From positions 248,001 through 312,000 of the forward strand of contig NZ_JAGQCW010000001.1 in the NCBI RefSeq assembly GCF_024346395.1: 64,000 nt of DNA, written 5' to 3'. Positions 43,953 to 54,057 of the stretch are shown here, piece after piece. A model generated the notes under the pieces. That model saw only the letters and a program-made list of their open reading frames with translations, was not told where the DNA came from and did no database searches. A program made the position numbers and the translations under genes. Position 1 is the stretch's first letter; each line of letters begins with the position of its first letter. The stretch comes from Cyanobium sp. AMD-g. GTDB taxonomy: Bacteria > Cyanobacteriota > Cyanobacteriia > PCC-6307 > Cyanobiaceae.

Positions 43953-45358
43953 TCGGTATGGAACGCGCCGGGGCGGTCCGTGCGTTCATAAGTATGGGAG
44001 CCGAAGCAGTCGCGCATCGCCTGCACCAGGTTCTGGGGCAGGCGGCCGCTGCGGTAGCTGTCGATGTAATCGAGGGTGCTGCTCAGGCAGGGCACGGGAA
44101 TGCCGGCCAGGGCCGCTCCGGCCACCACCTGGCGCAGGCCGCCCAGGCGCTGGTTGACCTGGGCGGCGAACCAGGGATCCAGCATCAGGTTGGGCAGGGA
44201 GGGATTGGCGCCATAGGCGTCCTGGATGCGTTGCAGCAGCCGGGCCCGGATGATGCAGCCCCCCTTCCAGATCTGGCCGATGGCCGAGAAGTCGAGGTTG
44301 TAGTCGTGGAGTTTGGACGCCTCCTGCAGCAGGGCCATGCCCTGGCCGTAGCTGGCGATGCAGGCCAGGATGCAGGCATCCCGCAACGGCGCCATGCCGG
44401 TGGCCGGCTCCCCCAGGGAGAAGCTGTGGGGGGCGGGGCCGTGCAGCACCGCTTCGGCCTCCATCCGCTCGCTGCGCAGGGAGCTCAGCACCCGGGCGTT
44501 GAGGGCGGCGTAGATCGTGGGCACAGGCACCCCCATCTCCAGGGCGCTGACCACGGTCCACAGGCCGGTGCCCTTCTGGCCGGCGGCATCAACGATCAGC
44601 TCCACCAGATCGCCACCGCTTTCGGGATCCTTGGTGCGCAGGCACACCTCGGTGATCTCCACCAGGAAGGAGGCGAGCTCTTCGGTCTGGTTCCAGCCCC
44701 CCAGCACGTCGGCCATGGCGTCGCCATCGAGGCCGCCGATGCGCTTCATCAGGTCGTAGGCCTCGGCCAGGATCTGCTCGATGCCGTACTCGATGCCGTT
44801 GTGGACGGTCTTGACGAAGTGGCCGGCGCCACCGGGGCCGATGTAGGTGACGCAGGGGCCGTCCTCCACCTGGGCGGCCATCTTGGTGACCAGGCTTTCG
44901 ATGGCGTCATAGGCCGCCTTGGTGCCGCCGGGCATCATGCTCGGGCCCTCCAGGGCCCCCTTGGCGCCACCGGAGACGCCCATGCCGATGTAGCCGAAGC
45001 TCTTGCTCTCCAGCTCAGCCGCCCGCCGCTCGGTGTCGGTGTAGAGGGAGTTGCCGCCGTCGATCAGCAGATCACCTTCCTCGAGCAGCGGCGAGATGCT
45101 GGCGATGGTGGCGTCCACCGGAGCGCCCGCCTTGACCATCATCAGGATGCGGCGGGGCCGCTCCAGCGCCGCCACGAACTCCTCCAGGCTGGCGGCTCCC
45201 ACGATGTCCTTGCCGGCACCGCGTCCCGCCAGGAAGTCCTCGGTCTTGGCGTAGGTCCGGTTGTAGACGACGCTCGAGAAGCCGTTTCGCTCGGCGTTGA
45301 GGACCAGGTTCTCCCCCATCACGCCAAGGCCGATGAGTCCGAAATGCGCCTTGCCCAT
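43940..45358 (-). CDS. gnd: 6-phosphogluconate dehydrogenase (decarboxylating)
   Basis: Makes ribulose 5-phosphate, CO2 and NADPH in the oxidative pentose phosphate pathway. The 472 residues start MGKAHFGLIGLGVMGENLVL (NADP-binding GLGVMG), with the substrate loop IGMGVSGGAKGALEGPSMMP and VKTVHNGIEYG carrying the catalytic Lys and the His-Asn pair. The frame opens at 45439, but ATG 45358 fits homologues. Upstream lies glgC in the same direction, 113 bases away. Confidence 0.97.
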   Translation of the reverse strand: MGKAHFGLIGLGVMGENLVLNAERNGFSSVVYNRTYAKTEDFLAGRGAGKDIVGAASLEEFVAALERPRRILMMVKAGAPVDATIASISPLLEEGDLLIDGGNSLYTDTERRAAELESKSFGYIGMGVSGGAKGALEGPSMMPGGTKAAYDAIESLVTKMAAQVEDGPCVTYIGPGGAGHFVKTVHNGIEYGIEQILAEAYDLMKRIGGLDGDAMADVLGGWNQTEELASFLVEITEVCLRTKDPESGGDLVELIVDAAGQKGTGLWTVVSALEMGVPVPTIYAALNARVLSSLRSERMEAEAVLHGPAPHSFSLGEPATGMAPLRDACILACIASYGQGMALLQEASKLHDYNLDFSAIGQIWKGGCIIRARLLQRIQDAYGANPSLPNLMLDPWFAAQVNQRLGGLRQVVAGAALAGIPVPCLSSTLDYIDSYRSGRLPQNLVQAMRDCFGSHTYERTDRPGAFHTEWLD

Positions 45359-45471
45359 AGGACCGAGGTTCCCTTGATTCGTTGGCAGTGTGGCCAGCGG
45401 TCGGCGGAGCGTCGGTCTCCCGGGGAGGGATGTCAGCAACTGCTGGCCCAGCCCTCCCCCCGAAGCGGCCT

Positions 45472-46767
45472 TCAGATGACCGTGCCGTCGGCGATGGTGC
45501 CGTTTTTGACCACCACCACGATGCCGTTGCGGATGTAGAAGTTCAGCTCCGGTCGGTCGGCTTCCTCCACCCGGTCCTTGTTGACGATGGTGACGTCGCG
45601 GCCGATGCGCACGTTCTTGTCGAGGATGGCCCCCTTGACCGTGGTGCCGCGTCCCACGCCGATCGGGGTGCCGCCCCGTTCGTGCAGCACCAGGCGCTCC
45701 TCCGACGATTCGAAGAAGTCGGCCCCCATCACCAGGGTGTCCTGGAGCACCACCTCGTCTTCAACCCGGGAGCGGACCCCCAGGACGCAGTGGTGAATGC
45801 TGCAGGCCTTGAGCAGGGATCCTTCGCCGATGATCGACTGGGTGACCTGGGCGTCCTGCAGCTTGCTGGGCGGCAGGTAACGGGGCCGGGTGTAGATCGG
45901 GAACTTCTCGTCGTAGAAGGAGAAGGCCGGGTTGGGTTGATCCGTGAGGGCCAGGTTGGCCTCGTAGAACGCGCCGATCGTCCCGATGTCCTCCCAGTAG
46001 TCGTCGAACAGGAAGGTCTGCAGATGGTCCCCCTCCCGCAGGGAGGTGGGGATGATCTCCTTGCCGAAATCCGTCGAATCCGGATTGCTGGCCAGCAGGT
46101 TGAACAGGGTGTTGCGGTTGAAGACGTAGATCCCCATCGACGCCAGGAAGGGCCGCTTGACGGCCTCCTCGGCGGACAGGCCCAGGCTTTCGGTGTTGAC
46201 CCGCATCGCCTCGAGGGCGTCCCCGGTGGGCTTCTCGCTGAACTCCAGGATGCGGCCGTCGGAGGAGGTCCGCATCAGGCCGAATCCTTCCGCCTGGGCC
46301 CCGTCCACCGGCAGGGCACCCACGGTCAGGTCAGCGCCGCAATCGATGTGGTGCTGCACGAACTTGCTGTAGTCCATCCGGTAGAGCTGGTCACCGGAAA
46401 GAATCAGGTAGTGGTCGACGTCCCACTCCTGAAACAGCCACTGGTATTTGCGCACCGCATCGGCGGTGCCTTCGAACCAGCTGGGGCTGTCGGGGGTCTG
46501 CTGGGCGGCCAGCACCTCCACGAACCCCTGGCCGAAACCGGCTGAAAGGTTGTAGCTCATCGTCAGGTGACGGTTGAGCGAGGCGCTGTTGAACTGGGTC
46601 AGCACGTAGATCTTGTTGATCTCCGAGTTGATGCAGTTGCTGATGGGAATATCGATCAGGCGGTACTTGCCCGCGAGAGGCACGGCGGGCTTGGCCCGCA
46701 TCTTGGTGAGGGGGTAGAGACGTGTTCCCGCCCCGCCTCCCAGAATGATGGCCAGAACGCGTTTCAT
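45472..46767 (-). CDS. glgC: glucose-1-phosphate adenylyltransferase (ADP-glucose pyrophosphorylase)
   Basis: First committed step of glycogen synthesis, making ADP-glucose; in cyanobacteria activated by 3-phosphoglycerate and inhibited by phosphate (family knowledge). The 431 residues have the nucleotide loop [12 protein letters not shown] with [18 protein letters not shown], the catalytic [10 protein letters not shown] and [12 protein letters not shown], and a C-terminal left-handed beta-helix ([11 protein letters not shown]). ATG 46767 is chosen because it starts [11 protein letters not shown]. Stands between hemA and gnd, a conserved picocyanobacterial order. Confidence 0.97.
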   Translation of the reverse strand: MKRVLAIILGGGAGTRLYPLTKMRAKPAVPLAGKYRLIDIPISNCINSEINKIYVLTQFNSASLNRHLTMSYNLSAGFGQGFVEVLAAQQTPDSPSWFEGTADAVRKYQWLFQEWDVDHYLILSGDQLYRMDYSKFVQHHIDCGADLTVGALPVDGAQAEGFGLMRTSSDGRILEFSEKPTGDALEAMRVNTESLGLSAEEAVKRPFLASMGIYVFNRNTLFNLLASNPDSTDFGKEIIPTSLREGDHLQTFLFDDYWEDIGTIGAFYEANLALTDQPNPAFSFYDEKFPIYTRPRYLPPSKLQDAQVTQSIIGEGSLLKACSIHHCVLGVRSRVEDEVVLQDTLVMGADFFESSEERLVLHERGGTPIGVGRGTTVKGAILDKNVRIGRDVTIVNKDRVEEADRPELNFYIRNGIVVVVKNGTIADGTVI

Positions 46768-46915
46768 GAGCCCAGTCCTCGGTCCTTGGCTGGCCAGACC
46801 GTACTGGAGCGTGGTGACGCGGAGCGCCCCGTGGCGGCAACTCGGTTCATGTTCCGTTGCAGTGGTGGATTGGGCTGGGTCCGGGTGATCCCAAGGACCC
46901 CAGGGGGGCGGAGGC

Positions 46916-48226
46916 TCAGGCCTCCGGTGGCTCGTCGTGGAGCTCGAACAGGTCACGGAGCACCGCCATCGACGCCAGGCGCTGCTGGCGGGGCTGGGGT
47001 GCCCGCAGCTTGGTGACCGGCGTGTGCAGGACCTTGTTGATGATGCCCTTGCTGAGGGCTTCGACCACCTTCCGCTCCCGGGCGGAGAGGTCGGGGCCCA
47101 TGCGACTCAGGGCCTTCTGGAGCTCCTGTTCGCGGATGTCCTCCAGTTGCAGGCGCAACCGGTTGACCAGCGGCACCGCCTCAAGGCCGTCCCACCATTC
47201 CAGGAACAGGCGCGATTCCTCGGCCAGGAGCCCCTCAGCCTCGGCGGCCATCTCCCGGCGGGCCTCCTGGTTGCGGGCCACCACCTCCTGGAGATCGTCG
47301 ACATCAAAGCTGTCGACCCCCGGCAGCTCGGCCGCATCCGCGCTGATGTTGCGGGGCACACCGATATCGATGAGCATCAGGCTGGAGCGGCGGTTGAGCC
47401 CCTCCAGCCGGCGGGCCGTGATGATCGGCTCCTCAGCGCCGGTGCTGGTGAACACCAGCGAGCAGGTGCTCAGGCAGTGGTCGAGGTCGTCCAGGGGACG
47501 ACACTGCACTGGCAGGGTGGGGAAATCGGCCGCCAGGGCTTCGGCCCGGGAGACGGTGCGGTTGAGCACCACCACGCCCCGGCAGCCCTTGGCCTGGAGG
47601 TGCTGCAGCAGCAGCCGGGCCATGCGGCCGGCCCCCACCACCGCCACCTGTTCCTGGTCTAGGGGCACCAGTTCGTCCCGACCGCCGGCCTGGCCCACCT
47701 TGAGCTGGGCCAGTTCGACGGCTGCGGAGCTGATCGAGACCGCGCCGGTGCCGAGGTTGGTTTCGGTGCGGACCCGCTTGCCGGTGCTCACCGCCTGGTT
47801 GAGCAGGCGGTTGAGGATCGGCCCCACGGAGCGGTGCTCCTGGCCCAGGCGCACCATCTTCTTCACCTGGGAAAGGATCTGACCCTCCCCAAGCACCAGG
47901 CTGTCGAGGCCGGCGGCCACCCGCAGCAGGTGGCCCACCGCGTCCTCGTGGTGGTAGGTGAACAGATGGGGGCGCAACTCCTCCACCGCCAGCCCGGACT
48001 GCTGGCTGAGGAAGTCGCCGACGGCGCTGATGCCCCGTTCGGGATGGCGCAGCAGGGTGTAGATCTCGAGCCGGTTGCAGGTACTCAGGATCGATGCCTC
48101 GATCACCTGCTCATCCGCCCGCAGACGCTGGAGGGAATCCTCCATCGTCTGCTCGGGGATGCTCAGGCGTTCGCGGATCTCCACCGGAGCCGTGCGATGG
48201 CTCAGACCGACGACGGCGATGTGCAT
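46916..48226 (-). CDS. hemA: glutamyl-tRNA reductase
   Basis: First committed enzyme of tetrapyrrole (chlorophyll, heme, bilin, B12) synthesis. The 436 residues have the N-terminal catalytic motif [12 protein letters not shown] with the active-site Cys, [30 protein letters not shown], the NADPH site [12 protein letters not shown] and a C-terminal dimerisation helix. It is 34 bases downstream of glpX in the same direction and likely cotranscribed. Confidence 0.97.
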   Translation of the reverse strand: MHIAVVGLSHRTAPVEIRERLSIPEQTMEDSLQRLRADEQVIEASILSTCNRLEIYTLLRHPERGISAVGDFLSQQSGLAVEELRPHLFTYHHEDAVGHLLRVAAGLDSLVLGEGQILSQVKKMVRLGQEHRSVGPILNRLLNQAVSTGKRVRTETNLGTGAVSISSAAVELAQLKVGQAGGRDELVPLDQEQVAVVGAGRMARLLLQHLQAKGCRGVVVLNRTVSRAEALAADFPTLPVQCRPLDDLDHCLSTCSLVFTSTGAEEPIITARRLEGLNRRSSLMLIDIGVPRNISADAAELPGVDSFDVDDLQEVVARNQEARREMAAEAEGLLAEESRLFLEWWDGLEAVPLVNRLRLQLEDIREQELQKALSRMGPDLSARERKVVEALSKGIINKVLHTPVTKLRAPQPRQQRLASMAVLRDLFELHDEPPEA

Positions 48227-48260
48227 GCAGGCGGGCTCCGAGGTCCGGGCTCTGGTGGAT

Positions 48261-49265
48261 TCAGCGCAGGGCGATGCTCTTGGCGCCCTCCTTGATATGC
48301 ACCGTATCGGTGAAGCGGGCGCTGCGGTCGAGGGAGCTGATGATCAGGCTGCTGGTGCGGGTGCAGTCAGCCTCGAACACGACGCCCTTGAACAGCAGGC
48401 CCGGGGTGATGCCGCTGCCGGCGAAGACCACGTTCTCGCCGGAGGCCAGCTCCTCGGCTTCGTAGACCTTGTCGACGTCGGTGATGCCCATCTCGTTGAG
48501 GCGGGCGATGTTGCCCTCCTTGGTGTAGTCGGCCCACTCGCTGGTCTGGGCGACGGCGGGGTCGTACACCAACTGGCCCTGGAAGTGGCCGCCGAGGCAG
48601 CGCAGGGCGGCAGCGGAGATCACACCCTCGGGAGCGGCGCCGATGCCCATCAGGCAATGGGTGCCGGTGCCGGCGAAGCCGCAGGCGATCGCGGCCTGCA
48701 CGTCGCCGTCACTGATCGGCTTGACCCGGGCGCCGGTGGCGCGGATCTCGGCGATCAGGTCCTTGTGGCGGGCGCGGTCCATCACCACGATGGTGAGTTC
48801 GCTGGGGGCCAGGCCCAGGACCTCGCTCAGGATGGCGATGTTCTCGGTGGCGCTCTTGCGGATGTCCACCTTGCCCTTGGCGGCCGGGGGCGCCGCCAGC
48901 TTCTTCATGTAGAAGTCGGGGGCGTAGAAGAGGCCGCCGCGGTCGCTGGCGGCGAGCACGGCCATCGAGCCGTCCTGGGCATTGGCGCAGAGGTTGGTGC
49001 CTTCGCAGGGATCCACGGCGAAATCAACGCCCGGACCGGTGCCGCTGCCGACTTCCTCGCCGATGTAGAGCATCGGGGCTTCATCCCGCTCGCCCTCACC
49101 GATGACGATGCGGCCCTGCATGGCGATGCTGCCCATGCGGGTGCGCATCGCCTCAACGGCAGCGGCATCGGCTTCGTCCTTCTTGCCGAGCCCTGTCAGG
49201 CGGGCAGAGGCGATGGCGGCCTGCTCGACGACTTCGAGCAGTTCCTGGATGAGAGTGCGATCCAC
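48261..49265 (-). CDS. glpX: class II fructose-1,6-/sedoheptulose-1,7-bisphosphatase
   Basis: Calvin cycle phosphatase in cyanobacteria, where the GlpX-type enzyme acts on both FBP and SBP. The 334 residues contain the metal site [35 protein letters not shown] and [18 protein letters not shown], all typical of GlpX. GTG start at 49265. It is divergent from rpe, another Calvin cycle gene, and upstream of hemA. Confidence 0.96.
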   Translation of the reverse strand: MDRTLIQELLEVVEQAAIASARLTGLGKKDEADAAAVEAMRTRMGSIAMQGRIVIGEGERDEAPMLYIGEEVGSGTGPGVDFAVDPCEGTNLCANAQDGSMAVLAASDRGGLFYAPDFYMKKLAAPPAAKGKVDIRKSATENIAILSEVLGLAPSELTIVVMDRARHKDLIAEIRATGARVKPISDGDVQAAIACGFAGTGTHCLMGIGAAPEGVISAAALRCLGGHFQGQLVYDPAVAQTSEWADYTKEGNIARLNEMGITDVDKVYEAEELASGENVVFAGSGITPGLLFKGVVFEADCTRTSSLIISSLDRSARFTDTVHIKEGAKSIALR

Positions 49266-49432
49266 AACGGTCCGGCGGGGGGAGGGGCCTCAACGAGGGG
49301 CCGGCACGCCGGAGGCGGACCGCAGGCAAAGCGGGGAAAGATCCAGCCGCTGCAAGGCCTCTCGGAGTCGAAGCGGGGCCATCGTATCAGCGCGCCCGGG
49401 AGGCCCTCGGAAGCCCACGGTGGGCCGCTCCT

Positions 49433-49438
49433 TACAAT
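49433..49438 (+). promoter_or_regulatory. putative -10 element of rpe
   Basis: TACAAT, one mismatch from TATAAT, 30 bases before the rpe ATG in the 203-base glpX/rpe divergent gap. No clear -35 box. The best -10 match in the window. Confidence 0.5.
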
Positions 49439-49468
49439 CCCTTCATTCTTCCGCTGCGGTGGCTGTCC

Positions 49469-50152
49469 ATGAGCACCAAGCCCCTGGTGATCTCCCCGTC
49501 GATCCTCTCCGCCGACTTCTCCCGCCTCGGTGACGACGTGCGGGCCGTGGACGCCGCCGGTGCCGACTGGATCCATGTGGATGTGATGGACGGCCGCTTC
49601 GTGCCCAACATCACCATCGGCCCCCTGATCGTCGAGGCCCTGCGGCCGGTGACGACCAAGCCCCTGGACGTTCACCTGATGATCGTCGAGCCCGAACGCT
49701 ATGTGGCTGATTTCGCCAAGGCCGGCGCCGACATCATCAGCGTCCAGGTGGAGGCCTGCCCGCACCTGCACCGCAACCTCAGCCAGATCAAGGATCTGGG
49801 CAAGATGGCCGGCGCCGTGCTGAACCCCAGCACCCCCCTCGACACCCTCGAGTACTGCCTGGAGCTCTGTGATCTGGTGCTGATCATGAGCGTCAACCCC
49901 GGCTTCGGCGGCCAGAGCTTCATCCCCTCCCAGGTGGAGAAGATCCGCCAGCTGCGCCGGATCTGCGACGAGCGCGGGCTTGATCCCTGGATCGAAGTGG
50001 ATGGTGGCGTCAAGGGCAGCAATGCCTGGCAGGTGATCGAAGCCGGCGCCAACGCCATCGTCAGCGGCTCCGGGGTCTTCGGCCACGCCGACTACGCCGA
50101 GGCCATCACCGGCATCCGCAACAGCCGCCGCCCCGAACCGGCCCTGGTCTGA
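49469..50152 (+). CDS. rpe: ribulose-phosphate 3-epimerase
   Basis: Interconverts ribulose 5-phosphate and xylulose 5-phosphate in the Calvin and pentose phosphate cycles. The 227-residue TIM barrel has all family motifs: [32 protein letters not shown] (metal His and Asp), [25 protein letters not shown] and [11 protein letters not shown]. Divergent from glpX; its transcript may end at the hairpin 50174-50200. Confidence 0.97.
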   Translation: MSTKPLVISPSILSADFSRLGDDVRAVDAAGADWIHVDVMDGRFVPNITIGPLIVEALRPVTTKPLDVHLMIVEPERYVADFAKAGADIISVQVEACPHLHRNLSQIKDLGKMAGAVLNPSTPLDTLEYCLELCDLVLIMSVNPGFGGQSFIPSQVEKIRQLRRICDERGLDPWIEVDGGVKGSNAWQVIEAGANAIVSGSGVFGHADYAEAITGIRNSRRPEPALV

Positions 50153-50173
50153 GACCAGCGACCCCAATCCTTG

Positions 50174-50200
50174 GAGGCTGCCCCGGCCAGGGGCGGCCTC
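50174..50200. terminator. hairpin between convergent rpe and ccsA
   Basis: An 11-bp stem (GAGGCTGCCCC with GGGGCGGCCTC, one T-G wobble) closes a 5-base loop GGCCA. It sits between the stops of rpe and ccsA and could end both transcripts. Neither side has a T-run, so it is not a textbook intrinsic terminator. Confidence 0.55.
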
Positions 50201-50226
50201 CGGGGCCACGGACCCAGGCCGCCAGC

Positions 50227-51141
50227 TCAGCTGCCCAGGAACCAGCCGTAGCTGTGCAGGCCGATGCCGAGCAAATTCACCCCGATGTAGCAGACGGCGA
50301 TCACCACCAGGCCAGCGGAGGCCACGATCGCCGGGCGACGTCCCTGCCAGCCCCGGATCAGGCGGGTGTGCAGGTAGGCCGCGTACACCAGCCAGCAGAT
50401 CAGGGCCCAGGTTTCCTTGGGATCCCAGCTCCACCAGCTGCCCCAGGCCTCATTCGCCCAGACCGCCCCACTCACCAGACCGACGGACAGCAGCAGGAAG
50501 CCCACCGTGATCGTGCGGTAGCTGAGGCTGTCGAGCTGTTCACTGATGCGGAAGCTGCTGCTGCTGAGGGCCATGGCGCCGGGGCCGTCGCTGGCCAGCT
50601 GGGCCTGGCGGTAGCCGCCACTGCCGATCGAGCTGCCGCGCAGCTCCAGGTCCTGGTTGCGGTCGACGAACAGCACGGCCACCGACAGCAGGGAGCCCAC
50701 CAGCAGGGCCGCATAGCTCACCATGATCACGCTGACGTGCATCACCAGCCAGCTGGAACGCAGCGCCGGCACCAGGGGTGAGGCTTCCTGAAGGCGATCG
50801 GGCAGGGCAAAGCTGGCGAAGGCCACACAGCCCAGGCCCATCGGCGTGGCCGCCGCCGCCACCAGCGGGTTGGGCCAGCTGCGCTCCACCAGCAGCTGGG
50901 TGAGGGTGCAGGCCCAGGCCAGGAAACAAAGGGATTCGTAGAGGTTGCTGATCGGGAAGTGGCCCGATTCCCACCAGCGCAGCACCAGCTGGGCCGTGAG
51001 ACAGAGGTTGGCCGAAGCCACCAGGATCCTCACCACCGGGTTGCTTTGGCCGCCGCTGACGGACCAGAAGGCGATGGGCAGGACCAGCAGCAGCAGGGCG
51101 AAGGCCGCCAGACCAAGACCGATGACCGGATCGTTCACCAA
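50227..51141 (-). CDS. ccsA: cytochrome c biogenesis protein CcsA (heme-handling)
   Basis: System II cytochrome c maturation protein (plastid ycf5/CcsA) that exports and presents heme for cytochrome f and cytochrome c6. The 304 residues have about eight membrane segments and the tryptophan-rich heme-binding WWD motif [16 protein letters not shown], with conserved His near HMH-type positions ([11 protein letters not shown]) and [11 protein letters not shown]. Downstream of lptF in the same direction, with a 51-base gap. Confidence 0.94.
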   Translation of the reverse strand: MVNDPVIGLGLAAFALLLLVLPIAFWSVSGGQSNPVVRILVASANLCLTAQLVLRWWESGHFPISNLYESLCFLAWACTLTQLLVERSWPNPLVAAAATPMGLGCVAFASFALPDRLQEASPLVPALRSSWLVMHVSVIMVSYAALLVGSLLSVAVLFVDRNQDLELRGSSIGSGGYRQAQLASDGPGAMALSSSSFRISEQLDSLSYRTITVGFLLLSVGLVSGAVWANEAWGSWWSWDPKETWALICWLVYAAYLHTRLIRGWQGRRPAIVASAGLVVIAVCYIGVNLLGIGLHSYGWFLGS

Positions 51142-51192
51142 GAAGCGCAGCGAAACCGATCCACTCTGCCGTGTCGTCCGGCGGCTGGGGCC

Positions 51193-52413
51193 TCAGCGGC
51201 TGGCCTGCCGCAGCAACCAGAGCCCGCCGGCCAGGCCGATGATCACCGGCAACCAGGCCGCCATGAAGGGCATCAGGGTGCCGGTGATGCCCAGGGAGCT
51301 GAAGATGAAGGACATCAGGTAGTAGCCGAAAATCAGCAGCACACTGATGCCGAAACCCTGGCTGCGGCTGGTGCGCGAGTTGGGCCGAACCCCCAGGCTG
51401 CTGCCGATCAGCCCGAACACCAGGCAGATGGCCGGGAAGGCGAATTTCTCCTGAATCCGCACCCGCAACCGGCGCGCCTCCTTGGTGTTGTTGGCTTCCA
51501 GCAGCAGCCTTTCTGCCGTGAGCGCCTGCCCCACGGTCATGGTGCTGGCATCGGTGGGCAGCTGGGCGACTTCGATCGGATCACGGGTGAAGGGATAGAG
51601 GTAGCGATCGAAGCTGGCGGAGGTGGTGGTGCCGCTGGCCACATCGATGTTGGTGATCCGGCCCTTGTTGAACTCCCACATGCCCTGCTCCTCATTCCAC
51701 TTGCCCGTGAGGGCGGTGAGCATCTGCCGGTAGCCGTGGCGGGAAAAGTCCAGCAGGGTGACGTCGAGCATCACCCCCTTGCGGAATTGGCGGGCGTGGA
51801 AGATGTGGGTCAGCCACTTGACCGATTCTCCGTTCGCCAACTTGACATCGGTGAAGCGTGAATACAGGGCGTTGTCGCTCTGCTCGGTGGCGATGGCCTT
51901 GCCCAGGGCTCGCTCCAGGCTGTTGGTGGCCTCCAGATTCGCCCGCGGCACGATGGCGTCGTTGAAGACAAAGGTGAGCAGGGACATCACCAGGGCCAGG
52001 GCCATCGCCGGCAGCACCATGCGACGGGTGCTCACGCCCACACTGCGCAGGGCGGTCAGTTCGCTGCTCCCCGACAGGCGGCTGTAGGCCAGCAGGGTGG
52101 CCATCAATGTGGCCATCGGGAAGGAGAGCACCAGGAAGGAGGGCAGCCGCAGCACCAGCACCTTCACCGCCGCCAGCACAGGCAGGCCGGACTCGGCAAC
52201 CCGCCGCACCAGTTCGAACACGGCACCCACCGACAGGGAGACCGCGGTGAAGGCGGCGATGCCGAACAGCAGGGGCCCCAATTGTTCCTGCAGCAGCCAG
52301 CGGTCCAGCAGGGGCAGATCCCGCCAGCGGGGGGTTCGCTTCCAGTTCCGCAGCCGTTCACGGCTGGGCAGCTGCAGCCAGGTGGGGCGACTTTCCAGCA
52401 GGGCACCTTTCAA
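51193..52413 (-). CDS. LptF/LptG family permease
   Basis: Membrane subunit of the LptB2FG lipopolysaccharide transporter, 406 residues. The N-terminal membrane block (LLFGIAAFTAVSLSVGAVFELV, then VLRLPSFLVLSFPMATLMATLLAYSRLSG), a large periplasmic beta-jellyroll and a C-terminal membrane block (FAFPAICLVFGLIGSSLG, FLPF-like region) match YjgP/YjgQ. Only one F/G-type gene is present, as is usual in cyanobacteria, so it may act as homodimer. The TTG start overlaps the lptB stop (TTGA). Confidence 0.9.
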   Translation of the reverse strand: MKGALLESRPTWLQLPSRERLRNWKRTPRWRDLPLLDRWLLQEQLGPLLFGIAAFTAVSLSVGAVFELVRRVAESGLPVLAAVKVLVLRLPSFLVLSFPMATLMATLLAYSRLSGSSELTALRSVGVSTRRMVLPAMALALVMSLLTFVFNDAIVPRANLEATNSLERALGKAIATEQSDNALYSRFTDVKLANGESVKWLTHIFHARQFRKGVMLDVTLLDFSRHGYRQMLTALTGKWNEEQGMWEFNKGRITNIDVASGTTTSASFDRYLYPFTRDPIEVAQLPTDASTMTVGQALTAERLLLEANNTKEARRLRVRIQEKFAFPAICLVFGLIGSSLGVRPNSRTSRSQGFGISVLLIFGYYLMSFIFSSLGITGTLMPFMAAWLPVIIGLAGGLWLLRQASR

Positions 52414-53138
52414 AGCTGGAAGCCCTCGCCGAGATAGTGACGCCTTACCAGGGGATCATTGGCCACCGACAGGGAAGGTCCGGAGGCCAGGATCTTGCCA
52501 TCAGCCAGGATGTACGCCCGGTCGGTGATCGCCAGGGTCTCCCGAACGTTGTGATCCGTGATCAGCACACCCATCTGACGATGGCGCAGGCTGTCGATCA
52601 GGGTCTGGAGGTCGGCCACGGCCATGGGATCGACCCCGGCGAAGGGTTCGTCGAGCAGCAGGTAGCGGGGACCCTGGTTCCCCACCGCCAGAGCCCGGGC
52701 CACTTCGCAACGGCGCCGTTCGCCACCGGAGAGCTGGTAGCCACGCCGGTACTGAAAACTACCCAGATGGAAGTCGTGGATCAGCTGCTCGAGCCGCTGG
52801 CGACGACCGGCCGGATCGGAACCGCTCTCCTGGAGGGCCAGCATCAGGTTGTCGCGGACACTGAGCTGGCGAAACACGCTCGCCTCCTGGGGGAGGTAGC
52901 CGATGCCCAGCCTGGCGCGGCGGGGCATCGGCAGATGGGCGACGGAGTCCCCGTCCAACAGCACCTCGCCGCAATCGGGCCTGAGCAGTCCGGTGATCAG
53001 GTTGAAGGTGGTGGTCTTGCCGGCCCCGTTCGGCCCCAGGAGCCCCACCACCTCACCGGGATGGAGGTCGAGGCTCACATCGCTCACCAAAGGACGGCCT
53101 GCGAGGGTGATGGCCACCCTCTCCAGTACCAGGCTCAC
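52410..53138 (-). CDS. lptB: LPS export ABC transporter ATP-binding protein
   Basis: ATPase that drives lipopolysaccharide extraction with LptF/G, 242 residues. Walker A GPNGAGKTT, ABC signature LSGGERRR, Walker B YLLLDEPFAGVDP, followed by the switch His in ITDHNVRETL; the GIGYLPQEASVFRQLSV segment is LptB-specific. GTG start overlaps the lptA stop (GTGA). Confidence 0.95.
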   Translation of the reverse strand: MSLVLERVAITLAGRPLVSDVSLDLHPGEVVGLLGPNGAGKTTTFNLITGLLRPDCGEVLLDGDSVAHLPMPRRARLGIGYLPQEASVFRQLSVRDNLMLALQESGSDPAGRRQRLEQLIHDFHLGSFQYRRGYQLSGGERRRCEVARALAVGNQGPRYLLLDEPFAGVDPMAVADLQTLIDSLRHRQMGVLITDHNVRETLAITDRAYILADGKILASGPSLSVANDPLVRRHYLGEGFQL

Positions 53139-53644
53139 GGCTTGGTGATGGCAGGCTTGCCACTCCCCTGCTGCTGCTGCAGGCGGAACTTGCTGAAGAC
53201 CTGCTTGCCGGCCGGTGGTTCCGCCACCATGCGCTCGCTGTCCAACAGATACACCAACCGTTCCGCCCGCAGGCGCTGGCCATCGGTGTCGATCACATCA
53301 ACATCGCCGGTGAGCACCAGGCGCCCTTCATTGGTGAAGTACTGGGCCTGGCGCGACGTGGCCGTCATGCCGCGGTCGGCATAGACGATGCGCACGTTGC
53401 CCGTGGCGGTGACGATGCCGTTCTGGTTGTCGGCCTGCTGCTTGTCGGATTCGATCGTGACCATGCCCGTGGCGGCTGTTGTCGCCCTGGGGGCCTGGGC
53501 CGTTTCTGCTGGCGCCTGAGCCGCCACCGGGCGCGGCGGAATCACCTGCAGGGCGGCGGCGGCAAGCCCTGCGGCGAGCACGAACAACAGGGGGCGTGGG
53601 GGCAGGGTCAAGGTGGAAATCGTTGAGGCCTTGAGTGTGCTCAA
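53135..53644 (-). CDS. lptA: LptA/OstA-like periplasmic LPS-bridge protein
   Basis: A 169-residue exported protein with a signal-like segment (LPPRPLLFVLAAGLAAAALQ) and OstA repeats: IVTATGNVRIVYADRGMTAT, then RLVLTGDVDVIDTDGQRL. LptA strands polymerise across the periplasm from LptC to LptD. TTG start overlaps the stop of the DUF309 gene. Its stop overlaps lptB. Confidence 0.88.
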   Translation of the reverse strand: MSTLKASTISTLTLPPRPLLFVLAAGLAAAALQVIPPRPVAAQAPAETAQAPRATTAATGMVTIESDKQQADNQNGIVTATGNVRIVYADRGMTATSRQAQYFTNEGRLVLTGDVDVIDTDGQRLRAERLVYLLDSERMVAEPPAGKQVFSKFRLQQQQGSGKPAITKP

Positions 53645-54057
53645 TGTACCGGCGACGTGCCCGCCGCTCGCGCCAGTTCCAGCCGCGGCAGGGGCAGGGA
53701 ACCGAGATCGGACTGCTGCTGCAGGGCGTTGAGGCGTTCGGCGGCCCGTTGACGCAAGGGAGCCAGGGCCAGACCAAGGGCTTCATCGTCGCAGCGGCAC
53801 AGGCGCCCTAGTCCCTCCCCCATCAGCACCGTGGCACCGCGCCGGTTGTCCCTTTCCAGATGGAGTTCGGCCACGGCGATCTGCAGCAGGCCCTGCAGGA
53901 CCGGACGCATGGGTCCCTGGGTCTCGTGCCAGAGCGCCTCGAAGCCGTCGTGGCAGGCATACCAGTCGGCGGCGTTGAAGTCCGCCACCGCCTGCTGCAG
54001 GCGGGGATCGGCCTGCAGCAGGGTTTCCTCATCGGGGGAACCGGTACCGCCGATCAA
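53641..54057 (-). CDS. DUF309 domain protein
   Basis: A 138-residue helical protein with the DUF309 pattern: FNAADWYACHDGFEALWHET, containing the conserved His and Glu, and GLLQIAVAELHLERDNRRGA. Function of the family is unknown. The TTG start overlaps the typA stop (TTGA), and its own stop overlaps lptA, so it is embedded in the typA-lpt operon. Confidence 0.85.
   Translation of the reverse strand: MIGGTGSPDEETLLQADPRLQQAVADFNAADWYACHDGFEALWHETQGPMRPVLQGLLQIAVAELHLERDNRRGATVLMGEGLGRLCRCDDEALGLALAPLRQRAAERLNALQQQSDLGSLPLPRLELARAAGTSPVH

Noticed and set aside
43958..45538. 526-residue open frame on the plus strand opposite gnd
   Set aside because: No domain, composition typical of an antisense GC-rich frame, fully inside gnd.
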